A DNA stretch of 64,000 nucleotides, from assembly GCF_001661265.1 (NCBI RefSeq), contig NW_017567014.1:1-64000 (forward strand). The letters run 5' to 3'. The DNA comes from Saitoella complicata NRRL Y-17804 (taxonomy: Eukaryota; Ascomycota; Saitoellomycetes; Saitoellales; Saitoellaceae). The position numbers and the translations under genes were made by a program. The notes beneath the pieces are model-generated. The model searched no databases. It was given only the letters and a program-made list of their open reading frames with translations, and was not told the origin of the DNA. Positions within the stretch are counted from its first letter, which is position 1; every line of letters begins with the position of its first letter. This document shows positions 32,277 through 42,530 of the stretch, one piece after another.

Positions 32277-32309
32277 GGTATTACACCTCCCACGGTTCTA
32301 AGGTATTAC
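32270..32309. repeat. 15-bp direct repeat over the SLS1 stop codon
   Basis: GTTCTAAGGTATTAC is found at 32270-32284 and again at 32295-32309. The first copy contains the TAA stop of SLS1. It looks like a small local duplication. Confidence 0.85.
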
Positions 32310-32816
32310 CGTAGGAGGGGCTTGGGAAAGGCTGGGAATTGCTCGGCATCTTGCATAGAACTACAGAAAGCAAGCAGACAGTATGGAGCAAAGTTTCATC
32401 TCGCAAGAACAAAATACATAGATGTGTCACTCCTTCCCAGGCGTTTTCCGTGGAACTTCTGGCTCATTTGTCTCCCCTAGCTTCATTGACCCCGCAACTA
32501 CGCCGCCGGCCCGCCGCCGCAAGCTACAGAAAACGTCGAAACGATCATCCTCGACTCTGTCGCCGACAATTTAGCCGACCAAGGTCGTGGCGAGATGAGC
32601 AGCTGGATCACCTGATGATCAGTTGCTACGGACTGATCAGCTCCGAGGAAGCTTTTGCCATGGCATGCGATCACTTGCCGGGGATGACCTTCGCAACCCC
32701 GCAGCTGTCCGGTGATCTTCTCCGCCTCTCGCATATACAGATCACTGCAGATTTGATATAAAATGCTGTTGGATCGGTGCTTCAGCTAATGTTCAATCCC
32801 TACCTGATCGCCTAAC
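32277..32816. other. Spacer upstream of the carboxylesterase gene
   Basis: 540 bp. A 140-codon open frame (32339-32761) has arginine-rich, out-of-frame-type composition and no ATG start, so I do not call it. The spacer should contain the esterase promoter. Confidence 0.5.
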
Positions 32817-34617
32817 ATGCTCCTCCAACCTCTCCGCACCCTCCTCCTCGGGATCTCAACATCCGCAGTTTTCACCACCGCTGCGGCGGCACCCTGCAAC
32901 TCCAGCTCGGTTGCATCCTCTGGACCTACAGTAACCCTCGCAAACGGTACCTACGTCGGCCTTTCGATCCCCTCTTACGACCAAGACGCCTTCCTCGGGA
33001 TCCCATATGCCCAACCACCCCTCGGTCCTCTTCGATTTCGCACTCCGCAATCACTTAACCAATCCTTCGATGAACCGAGGTATGCGACGAACTACTCTGA
33101 TATCTGTTTGAACTTTGGAACGGATGGCAATGGGTATGCGCAGTCTGAGGACTGCCTGACGATTAATGTCCTTCGGCCCTCGAACGTCAATATCGAGGAG
33201 GACGGCGAAGGTGGATTGCCTGTCATGGTCTGGATCCACGGCGGCGGCCTCTGGCAAGGCGGCAGCGCAGACCACCGCTACAATCTCTCATTCATCCTCC
33301 ACCAATCCGTCCTAATCAACAAACCCATCATCGCAGTCTCCTTCAACTACCGCCTCGGCGGCTTCGGATTCCTCGCTTCCGACGAAGTCCTCGGCGCCGG
33401 ACAAACGAACCTTGGGTGGAGAGATCAGCGGTTGGCGTTAGAGTGGATTCAGGAGAATATTGGGGTGTTTGGAGGGGATAAGGGGAAGGTTACTATCTGG
33501 GGGGAGTCGGCTGGGGGGTGGTCGGTTGGGAGTCAGTTGTTTGCGTACGGAGGGAGGGATGATGGGTTGTTTCGGGCTGCTATCATGGAGAGTGGGGCGC
33601 CGATGGGGTTATCGTGTGTGTTCTTCGCTCTCGTCTCTCGATGTTGGAGTGGTTGCTGATGGACATACAGACTACGGCACGGACAGCTACCAACCCAAAT
33701 ACGACGCTCTCCTCGAACGAGTCAACTGCTCCACTGCAGTCGACACACTCGACTGTCTCCGCCATGTCCCCTCAGTCGAGCTCTACGATGCTTTTAACAC
33801 CACCGACTGGATGGAAAGCAACTGGCTTCCCATCGTGGACGGAGACTACATCCCAGCAGTCCCATCCCGCCTCATGTCATCCGGCCGCTTTGTCAAAGTT
33901 CCCACCATCGTAGGAGCGAACACTGATGAAGGGACTGCCTTCGGACCTGGAAATACTGGGTATAAGCTGAACACATCGCAACAGTTGGAGGAGTATATTC
34001 TCAGTGATGAAGTTGTCCACGCACTCCAGCCCCTCAACTCATCCTACCGTTTGACTCCGGAGACTGTAGAGCACCTCCTCTCACTCTACCCCGACAGCCA
34101 AGGCCCTCCATATACCTACTCTAACGAGACAGCCATTATCTCGACATTCGGCTACGACGGCCTTCAAGGCAACGCAATCTTCGGCGATGAACTCATGGTC
34201 GGTCCGCGTCGTTGGTTGGCAGAGGATATGTCCGCAGCCGGTGTCACAGATACCTACTCATACCGCTTCGACACACTGCCCTACACGGGTCCCACGCCTT
34301 ACGGCGTCACGCATTTCCAGGAAGTCGCATTCGTATTCTCCAACTTCCAGAACAACACAAACTACATTGGTCCCAACCAGACGTACCACGAGTTCGCGAA
34401 TCTGATGTCAAGGATGTGGGTTAGCTTCGCCAATGATCTCACTCCCAACAACCATGGAGTTTTAGGAGTCGCGGAATGGCCGGAGTATAGTGTCAATGGT
34501 AGTACGCCGATGAACATTGTGTTGAATGCGACGAATGGAGCGTATGCGGAGGAGGACACGTTCAGGGAGGAGGGGATTGCGTATCTACGGGAGACGGCTT
34601 TGCAGTGGCTCAAGTGA
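32817..34617 (+). CDS. Secreted type-B carboxylesterase/lipase
   Basis: Two exons (32817-33615 and 33671-34617; 55-bp intron with a GCTGATG branch point) encode 581 residues. A signal peptide (residues 1 to about 25, cut near AAAAP) and many N-glycosylation sequons indicate secretion. It is an alpha/beta-hydrolase of the carboxylesterase-B family: GIPYAQPPLGPLRF, oxyanion HGGG at 141-144, nucleophile GESAGG (Ser231), GANTDEGTAFG (acid) and HFQEVAFVF (His). The triad looks complete, and the SEDCLTINV disulphide motif is present. The substrate could be a fatty-acid, feruloyl or other ester and cannot be read from sequence. The 5' splice was picked by phase; nearby GT sites are out of frame. Confidence 0.88.
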
Positions 34618-34834
34618 GCTGTTCTGACAGCGGTTGCTTATGAAGGTTTTTTCTAAGGTGAACGATACTCATACCAGTTGCTTTGAACCTGTTCCGGATT
34701 CATCTTCAGTGAACCCTTAAATGTCGAGATGGTTTACCTCATCCCGCATTCCCCACACCCTCATGGGCTCAGCTTACAAAGCGCGCGTGAACAACCAGCT
34801 GAACAACTTCATCCACGGGCCGTTCTTCCTTTTG

Positions 34835-35650
34835 ATGCTCCCCCGTCTCTCCTCTATCGCTCGACACATCAGACCCTTCTCAACAACTAAAATGTCTTCC
34901 CAAACCCCGAACATCCTCCTCCTCACCACAGGCACTCCAAACGGCCAGAAAGTCTCCATTACCCTCGAGGAGCTCGGTCTCCCCTATGAGACCAAATCAA
35001 TCTCGCTCCAGAAGAACGAACAAAAGGAAGACTGGTTCCTCAAGGTCTGTCCCAACGGCCGCATCCCCGCTCTCGTGGACCGTACCGCCGGCGAGGGTAA
35101 AGAACTCAACTTCATGGAATCCGGCGCAATCATGCAATACCTCACCGCAACCTACGACAAAGACTACAAAATCTCATACCCCTACGGTACTCCCGAATAC
35201 TGGGAAACGCAGCAATGGATGTTTTGGATGAACGCCGGACTCGGTCCTATGCAAGGACAGGCGAACCACTTTTACCGTTATGCGCCGGAGAAGATCGAGT
35301 ATGGTATCAACCGCTACATCAACGAGACTAAACGCCTCTACTCCGTCCTCGAGGATCGGCTCGCTAAGAACCCCTCTGGATGGCTGGTCGGTGACCGCAT
35401 GACCATTGCTGATATCGCATGTTTCTCATGGGTTAACTGGGCATTCTGGGCCGGCGTTGACTCGACCGAATTCAAGAAGTTGACGGAATGGGAAAAGAGG
35501 ATTAACGAGCGCGAGGCGGTAAAGAGGGGATTGGACGTTCCGGAGCCGTTCACGATGAAGGCGAAGATGCAGAGTAAGGAGGAGGCGGATAAGTATGCGG
35601 AGGAGAGTAGGAAGTGGATCATGCAGGGAAACGACAAGGAGAAGAAGTAG
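34835..35650 (+). CDS. Ure2-like glutathione S-transferase, possibly dual-targeted
   Basis: A single exon of 271 residues from this start. The thioredoxin-like half begins ILLLTTGTPNGQKVSITLEEL, the TPNG.KV form of Ure2p-like GSTs, with NGRIPALVD and ESGAIMQYL for glutathione binding. The helical half contains WLVGDRMTIADIACFSWVNW. In-frame ATGs lie at 34721, 34835 and 34892. From 34835 the protein starts with a mitochondrial-like presequence (LPRLSSIARHIRPFSTTK). From 34892, where -3 is A, it starts directly at the GST fold. Leaky scanning could give mitochondrial and cytosolic forms. The 34721 start adds 38 residues without clear family similarity. Confidence 0.88.
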   Translation: MLPRLSSIARHIRPFSTTKMSSQTPNILLLTTGTPNGQKVSITLEELGLPYETKSISLQKNEQKEDWFLKVCPNGRIPALVDRTAGEGKELNFMESGAIMQYLTATYDKDYKISYPYGTPEYWETQQWMFWMNAGLGPMQGQANHFYRYAPEKIEYGINRYINETKRLYSVLEDRLAKNPSGWLVGDRMTIADIACFSWVNWAFWAGVDSTEFKKLTEWEKRINEREAVKRGLDVPEPFTMKAKMQSKEEADKYAEESRKWIMQGNDKEKK

Positions 35651-35871
35651 GTGTCGGACGATATGATTAAGGGTAGTGTATGCTATGGTTATGGTTTTAT
35701 GTTATTGCAATTTTTGATTTGAACATGACCACTTGTCAGGGGCCAAAGTTCCATGCTACACCCCCGTCAAGTGGGGGGACGATTGCCGACCAAACCTCCA
35801 ACACCTCAGAAGTGGATGCCAAGTCCAACTGAGGACATTGAATGTGATATCTTACTCCTTCAGCAGTAACG
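35651..35871. other. Spacer 3' of the GST gene
   Basis: This spacer holds the presumed GST 3' UTR and the upstream region of the tentative small gene. Nothing else seen. Confidence 0.4.
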
Positions 35872-36361
35872 ATGACCTGGACCCCTCCGCCCATCAGCAC
35901 GGCCTCCTTTCCCGACCTTGTCCGCCCCTGCCCACCCCACACCTACTCATGGCCACCAGCCAATTTCAGCAGGCCTTCTGGTTATAATGCTGCACACCAC
36001 AGACCACCACGACGACGACCACAGCTTCACCTCCGAGTTGTCTCCTTTTCAACGATCGGCAGTGAGTTGACATCACCGCCTCCTTCCTACGAAAGGTTAT
36101 CAATCAATCCACCACGGTACTGCCACAATACCAGACGAGCCACTACGGATGGCGTGTCTGTAGACAGTGAAAGGCGAGAGTCAGAGCCGTTCAATCCATC
36201 GAAGATTCTACTGCGGAAAGTACGGAGGGTGGGCGTGAGAGTGGTACATTGATTGCAATCTTTTTCAAGTACTGAGCTAACAACCCTGTGTACAGGTTCA
36301 ACATTGTGTTACTTCGATTCCACCTGGATTGCAGGAGTTTCATAAGATGGGACAGCGGTGA
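35872..36361 (+). CDS. Tentative small two-exon gene with PPxY-like motif
   Basis: A 145-residue model: exon 1 35872-36243, a 52-bp intron (GTACAT...GAGCTAAC...TACAG), exon 2 36296-36361. The intron has a good branch point and acceptor, and the frame stays open across it. The product is Pro/Arg-rich, with SPPPSYERLS (a PPxY-type WW-domain ligand) and a basic ILLRKVRRVGVRV segment. I do not recognise a family. Against it, the 5' half could be compositional and further splicing is possible. It sits between convergent GST and helicase genes. Confidence 0.35.
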
Positions 36362-36502
36362 TGGGAGGATGGGTTAATGGAGGGGTGAAGGAGCATGGAT
36401 CTTTGGAGTTTTGGCGTTTATATCGGAGTTACGAATTCACGCACATACCACATAAATTCCCATACTCTTATGCCTCTAAGATGCCCTTGTAGGTATATAT
36501 GT

Positions 36503-39500
36503 CTAGTTTTGGGTATACTTCTTCCCCTCCTCCGTCACAATCCCCACAATCATCTCCACAAGCGGACTCCCAACCGCATTCAACTCCGGCTGCTCAACAA
36601 TCCTCCCAAGTAACTCCTGCAACGCACTCTTCGCACCCTCGACCAATGCCGCCAAGGAGTGTTTACATTTGAACCGGATCCAACCGTCTTCCATGTTGAG
36701 CATGATTTGTCTCTCGTCAAATTTAAGGGAACCACCGAAAAAAGCCATAGCGTACGGCAGGATTGCGGTGGAGTCTCGGGCGAATACGCGGGTCGTTTTG
36801 ATTTTCTCGAGGTAGATTAAGAAAGGAGCACCAAATCGGCTTTCTTTTGCATTGATGGAGGATGGATGAAGAGCAATGTCGTCGCCACCTTTCGAGGTGA
36901 AGGACGGTCCGTCACGGCCCATTGGGCCGATCTTGAGGACGTTGGGGTAGAGAGCTGAGGTTAGGCATGCTTTGATGAGGTGGAGATTCTCGTCGTGGGC
37001 GCCGCCGCCGGTTATTCTGATTGCGTTTGCAACACCGTCTCCATTTCGTCCATTGCGGCCCACGCGTTCCATCTGGCGAGAACGAACGTTACCCTTTAGA
37101 AAACCGATGTCACACAGCAGCTCCGCCAGTTGACGCTTAATATCTGAGATCTGGGATAGTGTCCGCCCAGACAAGAAGTTGTCGAAAAGGAAAGCCCGTT
37201 CAGCCTGGAAACCCTCTGCACGAACCGCCAGCCATCGATTGTATGCCGCCAGTACCGTGAGATGATCCGACATCCCAGTAGCGAACGCACGCTTCTTCAT
37301 ATCAGCTTCAGCACGCTTGTCAATAGGCGCAACAAACGGGGACTTGATCGACATCGCCGCAGCAATCGTCAAACACGGATCTAAACATCCAAAGATACAC
37401 GCCATAACAATCAATTTGCCGATCCTGACATCGACCGGCAACCTTCCAAGATGGAATCCAAGCGGCGTCAAATCCTCCTCTCTCGACAATGCTTGCAATG
37501 TCCTCAATGTCAAAATCGCATTCTTCACCGCCTCATCCGAAGGCGGCTCGATGACCTTGCTAAGTACATCATCGATCCTCCCCTTCAGGAACGGAAGAAT
37601 CTTGATGCGCAGACAAAGCTGCTCCAGCGGTGTCCGCTGCATCTCAGGAATCTGTTGCGGTAGTAGCTCTTTCTCATATTTGTGGGAGGTGAAGAGGTGG
37701 ATACACGTTCCTTCTGCGACACGACCCGCACGACCACGACGTTGACGAGCGTTTGCTTGAGAGACCCAACATTCTTCCAAACTCGCCATTCCCTTTTCTG
37801 GATCGAAGCGAGTCTCTTTCATGCGGCCGCTATCGATGACGAAGACAACGTCGTCCACTGTGATGGAGGTCTCGGCAACGTTTGTCGCGATGACGATCTT
37901 GACCTTATTGGCGGAAGGGCGATCGAAAACGCGAAGCTGGTCTTCGGATGAGAGAGAGCCATGGAGTGGCAAGCAGAACCTTCCGTTATCGGTCGCATCC
38001 CTGATCCTCTGATTTCTCAGCAGCGCAGTATGCAATGTAGAAATCTCCATCATACCGGGCATAAACACAAGAATACCCCTATTCGCCTTAACCTCCTGCT
38101 GCTGCTGCTGTTGGTGATATCCACCTCTCCTGGGTCCAGCACCAGGAACAACACGTTCATTCGACCCAGCAAGTAGCTGATTCGTCATCCACACAACCAA
38201 CTCCTCAATGAGCGGATACTGAATCTTCTCCTGATCAATCATCTGCAAACTCTTCCACGCTTCCATCCCAAGCCCGGGATACCTCTTCGCCATCCCCTGC
38301 GCATCAAGCATCTCATCCGGCTTCTCTTCCTCCGTCAAAAATGCTCCGCTCTTCCCCTTCATCTGAGGCGCCGGTCCACGTCTCGCCCGCACGTACTCCG
38401 TTCCGTTAGGGATATACCTCATCCTCGCAACCGCATCCTCCAAAAACATGGTCTTAACCGGGAACGTACGACCCGGGATGAACATCCTCGGCGTCTCACC
38501 CCCAAAATACTCCTGAAACAACCCCGCATTCAATGTCGCCGACATTAAGATTAGTTTCAACCCGGGCCGAATCTTGAGTAAGTCTCGCATAACCATCAAC
38601 AAGAAATCCGAGTCCAAGCTGCGTTCGTGGACTTCGTCGATGACGATATGCGTAAACCCATCGATCCCCTCTTCTTCTTCGCCTTCATCCCGCGATCCCT
38701 CCAACCTCTTTAACATAATACCCGTCGTGGCGAACAAGATTCGAGTCTGCTCGCTCATCCTACTCTCCATCCGAATCTGCCACCCAACCATCCCTCCCAC
38801 GCGCTCCCCCCTTTCAGCAGCAACCCTCTCCGCAACACCCATAGCACTAATCCTCCTCGGCTGCGTCACCAAAATCTTACACTCGCCTCCCTTCCTCTTC
38901 ATCAAATAATCATCCAAGATAAACTGTGGTACCTGCGTACTCTTTCCACACCCGGTATCACCTTCGATAACGACGACTTGGTGCTGCTCGATTGCGCGGA
39001 GGATATCGCCTTTGCAGGCGTGTGCGGGCAAGAGCTGGCGGGAGGTTTGCATTTTGCGATAGGCTGGGTTTTGTTGTTGGAGATTGAATTGGTCGTAGAG
39101 AATGTTACTGATAGAGGGGTCGACGACGCGGGCGGGTTTTGGCTTTGGCATGTGGGATACGGGGGTCGCGCTTCCGCCGAAAGAGATGGAGGGTGTTTGG
39201 CGGGGTTTGGTGGGGGCTGTGTCGAGGTTGAGCTTCGCAAGACCGGCTTCGAAGCTATCCAATTGACTCGGTCCCTTCTTCACGTTGAGGTTCGTGCTCA
39301 CTTGCGGTGTCGCAGATCGCGTCGAAGGTGTACGGACCTTTGCCCCCACCGGCTGAGCCGACACCGCGCTCACAGCCTTCGCGTTATCCTTTGGAACGGT
39401 CTTCTTGGGCGCTGGCTTCTTCTCCTCCTCCTGTACTATCGCCTGCACCCTCCCAACCCTCCCATCCCTCAACCTAACCTTAATACCCCTATGATGCTCC

Positions 39501-40702
39501 CCTCTCGTCAACAGCTCTCCTACGACACCCCTCGTCAGCCGTCCCGTGGGTTGATCCATCTTTAGTACGATATCAACCATAACCGCGGGTCGGACGGAGC
39601 GTATTGTAGGGACGGGGAGGTTGATGTCTTTGTAGCCGGGCGTGGAAGAGGAGGGAGGTGGGTGTAGGGCTTGGAAGGTTTCCTGGCGGGCGGAGTCGAA
39701 AGCCGCACCACCACCTACAATCCTCAGAGTCTGAGGCTTTCCTGGCCCCTGGCCACTGCCTGGGGTAGGTGCGGGCGCCATTTGAGATTTGCGGGCAGCC
39801 AACCACGACAATGAATCCAATACCCCAAACCCTCCCACACTCTCCCCCGCTTGCTGCATCATCCCCGACGCGAGCTCAATTCTCTCTACAAGCGACAAAT
39901 TGGAGGATATGATCGCAATGAGTGGGGGTTCGAGTGGGTAGACGGTGTATGAGGGGTGGTAGACCTCAACACGCATCCCCTCCGTGCCATCACCCAAGCT
40001 CATCGTCCACACCTCCTCCTCACCCATACTCTCGACACTGAAATCCTCCCCCAACATTTCCCTGATCCTTTCCGCCTCCCTCCGGCGCATCGACCGTGCC
40101 TCTGCCAACGTCTCCGAGTCAGCGGGAAAGGGCTCGAAAGGTGACGAGGAGGGGTCGTTGTTGTAGAGCGCGCGGAGCGCGATGAATGCGTCCTGGTGGG
40201 ATTGGGTTGCGGAGACGGACTGGGAGAGGGTAAAACCGAGGCGGGTTAGGAATTGGCGGGGGGGAAGGGAGAGGATGGAAGGCGGGGGTGCTGGGGGTTC
40301 GGTGTCGTCCTCGTCGTATTCTTCCTCGATGCTCCCACTAGCATCCTCGTCATTGTCGTAATCTTCCTCGTCATCTTCCTCATCATCATCATCATCATCC
40401 TCCTCCGCCTCTTCCGCCCTCAAAATCTCCTGCGCCTGATGGTACTCCGCCAACACAACCCTCAACTCCTTCATCCCCTCCTTACTCATAAACAACATGG
40501 GCACATCGGCCTCTTTCTGAGCTTTGACTTGCTTACTACTCTTCTCCGCCGGCTTGTTCTTCTTCAGGGGCGCTCGTGTTGTATGCGCCGGCGGTGCTCG
40601 GTCGCGGTCATTGGCGGCTCGCTGTTTTTCCCGTTGCTGTTTGGGTGTCAGGTGTCCATTTTTCTTTTCGCCTGTCTTCCGTTGGCGATTGCGACCGGGC
40701 AT
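36503..40702 (-). CDS. DEAH-box RNA helicase, DHX57/YLR419W-like
   Basis: A single exon of 1399 residues. The N-terminus is basic, followed by an acidic Glu/Asp run near 100-135. An RWD-like region (residues about 150-310, with EVYHPSYTVYPLEPPLIAII) precedes the helicase core, as in DHX57. Helicase motifs: I GDTGCGKST, II DEVH (a DEVH variant of DEAH), III SAT, V TNVAETSITV, VI QRRGRAGR. HA2 and OB-fold domains follow. Its function in RNA metabolism is not well defined in yeasts. It is paralogous to the helicase at 46029-50405. Confidence 0.88.
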   Translation of the reverse strand: MPGRNRQRKTGEKKNGHLTPKQQREKQRAANDRDRAPPAHTTRAPLKKNKPAEKSSKQVKAQKEADVPMLFMSKEGMKELRVVLAEYHQAQEILRAEEAEEDDDDDDEEDDEEDYDNDEDASGSIEEEYDEDDTEPPAPPPSILSLPPRQFLTRLGFTLSQSVSATQSHQDAFIALRALYNNDPSSSPFEPFPADSETLAEARSMRRREAERIREMLGEDFSVESMGEEEVWTMSLGDGTEGMRVEVYHPSYTVYPLEPPLIAIISSNLSLVERIELASGMMQQAGESVGGFGVLDSLSWLAARKSQMAPAPTPGSGQGPGKPQTLRIVGGGAAFDSARQETFQALHPPPSSSTPGYKDINLPVPTIRSVRPAVMVDIVLKMDQPTGRLTRGVVGELLTRGEHHRGIKVRLRDGRVGRVQAIVQEEEKKPAPKKTVPKDNAKAVSAVSAQPVGAKVRTPSTRSATPQVSTNLNVKKGPSQLDSFEAGLAKLNLDTAPTKPRQTPSISFGGSATPVSHMPKPKPARVVDPSISNILYDQFNLQQQNPAYRKMQTSRQLLPAHACKGDILRAIEQHQVVVIEGDTGCGKSTQVPQFILDDYLMKRKGGECKILVTQPRRISAMGVAERVAAERGERVGGMVGWQIRMESRMSEQTRILFATTGIMLKRLEGSRDEGEEEEGIDGFTHIVIDEVHERSLDSDFLLMVMRDLLKIRPGLKLILMSATLNAGLFQEYFGGETPRMFIPGRTFPVKTMFLEDAVARMRYIPNGTEYVRARRGPAPQMKGKSGAFLTEEEKPDEMLDAQGMAKRYPGLGMEAWKSLQMIDQEKIQYPLIEELVVWMTNQLLAGSNERVVPGAGPRRGGYHQQQQQQEVKANRGILVFMPGMMEISTLHTALLRNQRIRDATDNGRFCLPLHGSLSSEDQLRVFDRPSANKVKIVIATNVAETSITVDDVVFVIDSGRMKETRFDPEKGMASLEECWVSQANARQRRGRAGRVAEGTCIHLFTSHKYEKELLPQQIPEMQRTPLEQLCLRIKILPFLKGRIDDVLSKVIEPPSDEAVKNAILTLRTLQALSREEDLTPLGFHLGRLPVDVRIGKLIVMACIFGCLDPCLTIAAAMSIKSPFVAPIDKRAEADMKKRAFATGMSDHLTVLAAYNRWLAVRAEGFQAERAFLFDNFLSGRTLSQISDIKRQLAELLCDIGFLKGNVRSRQMERVGRNGRNGDGVANAIRITGGGAHDENLHLIKACLTSALYPNVLKIGPMGRDGPSFTSKGGDDIALHPSSINAKESRFGAPFLIYLEKIKTTRVFARDSTAILPYAMAFFGGSLKFDERQIMLNMEDGWIRFKCKHSLAALVEGAKSALQELLGRIVEQPELNAVGSPLVEMIVGIVTEEGKKYTQN

Positions 40703-41008
40703 GTTTGTAATGGTAAGGTGTACGGGTCACTCGAGCAGTTGGGTGTATGCTCGATTGATCTGGTGTGGTGCCTCCGAGGCCTCGCTGCCGAATTTGGACG
40801 TCGGTGCTGCAACGTAGACATGCTTGGGGCTGCATGGGGCGTGTGAGATGATAACTCTAATCGTGTTCTCAACCACCTGACCCCTGTTGAATTCTATTCT
40901 GAACCTTAAAGCGTGTGGATTCCTCCTCTTCTGCTGAGGTTGTTGCTTGCTCCTCCTACGAATACTGCTTTGTTGCTTTCGCTCCCTATACCTGGACATT
41001 TCGATATC
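40703..41008. other. Divergent promoter region, DHX57-like / aquaporin
   Basis: 306-bp spacer between divergent genes. The frame upstream of the aquaporin ATG is open but has no ATG. Nothing else recognised. Confidence 0.5.
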
Positions 41009-42381
41009 ATGCCTGGCCCTGTGCCGTTCAAGACGTCTGAGCTGAATATTCATAAGCCTGAGGATAGGAAGATCTTTAACGCGAAGAATGGTGCGTAAAC
41101 TCCTTCCTTACGGGTGCATATAACCCCAACAACAGACCATTCCCCACCCTGCTTCAATGGCACAGGTGAATGCTAACAATGATTTGCCAAATGCAGAATT
41201 TATCGCCACCTCCGGCGAATTCGTCGGCACGTTCATGTTCCTCATGCTAGCCTTCGGCGGAACCTCCTTCGCAAACCTCCTCTCCCCCACGGACTCCGCC
41301 AGCGGCGAACCAAACCTCACCCGCTGCTTCTACATCGCCGCCTCCTTCGGCCTATCCCTCGCCGTGAACGTCTGGGCATTCTTCCGCGTCACCGGTGGCT
41401 TGTTTAATCCGGTTGTGTGTTTAGCGTTGGCGTTGGTTGGGGGGATGCCGTGGTTGAGAGCGGTGTTGTTGAGTGCGAGTCAGGTTTTGGCGGCGATGTG
41501 TGCGGCTGCTGTTGTGGATGTGTTGACGCCGGGGAAGTTGACGGTGAGAACGACGTTGGCACCCGGGACGTCTATTTCGCGGTATGCGTGCATGACTGGC
41601 AAACGGACCTGTCGAGTGCTAATCATGTTATACAGGGGCTTGTTCCTCGAGATGTTTATGACGGCTCAGCTCGTGTTTGTGATTTTGATGCTGGCTGCTG
41701 AGAAACATAAAGGTGAGCGATTGCGCTAGTGGAATTGAAAGTTCTGCTAACCAATCTGCTTACAGCGACTTTCATGGCTCCCGTACGCTTGCTCATGCTT
41801 GCAGTTTGGATGTCTTGACTAACCTTATTCGCAGATTGGCATCGGTTTGGCTCTTTTCGTCATTGAACTATGGGGTTAGTGGTGTGTGGTTTGCCCGGAT
41901 TGGGTGGTGCTAACACTCGATACCAGGTGTATACTATACAGGAGGGTATAGTTTGCTTCCTCGTTAGTACTGCTCTTGTTGACACAAAGTCACAGCTCCG
42001 TCAACCCAGCTCGCTCCTTCGGTCCATGCGTAACCACTAAAACATTCGAAGGCTACCACTGGATCTACTGTCCGCCCCCCACCCTCCTCCCCCCTTCTCT
42101 ACGACTAACCCCCTTTTCACACAGGGCTTGGACCCGTCTTAGGCTCCCTCATCGCAACAGGCTTCTACAAATTCATTAAATACCTCGAATACGAAACCGT
42201 TGTCCCAGGCCAAGACGCCGCGACAGAAACCGAAGCCGAGAAGAAGGAGAAAGAGATCGAGAGAGCGTTGAGTCGTAGTGAGCAGGGTGATAGTCAGACG
42301 ACTGCGTATGATGCTCATGAAGGAGGGGTTGAGAGGAGGGCTGAGGGAGCAGGGATGTCGGAGGGACATAATTTGGTGTGA
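41009..42381 (+). CDS. Aquaporin (MIP family water channel)
   Basis: Eight exons: 41009-41090, 41197-41581, 41636-41712, 41766-41782, 41835-41874, 41927-41945, 41996-42069, 42125-42381, giving 316 residues with every phase consistent. The first intron is 106 bp and the others 50-55 bp. There are six hydrophobic segments. The first pore motif is NPV (residues 98-100) instead of NPA; the second is NPA followed by RSFGP (210-216), the aquaporin rather than aquaglyceroporin form. The N-terminus is short and the C-terminus is an acidic cytosolic tail (about 70 residues, Glu/Lys-rich). It is the most intron-rich gene in the window. Water or small-solute transport is expected, with exact selectivity unknown. 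Confidence 0.87.
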
Positions 42382-42468
42382 GCTGATGCGAGTTGAGAAG
42401 TGGGGTGTTACGAGTATTACCACCGATACCATGAATACAGGCTTTTATTGTGCCCGTCCCTAGTTTTC

Positions 42469-42530
42469 CCAGGCTGCGCCCAACCGCAGCCAGCGACGTC
42501 ACCAGAGAACAAAACACCAAAAGTCCAATT
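42469..42530. repeat. Left hairpin-bearing direct repeat (copy A)
   Basis: The 48 bases 42483-42530 match 45500-45547 in the same orientation with only about four differences. The copy is preceded by an inverted repeat, GGCTGCG paired with CGCAGCC across a six-base loop. It lies about 90 bp downstream of the aquaporin stop codon and contains a GACGTCAC (CRE-like) word. Confidence 0.85.
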
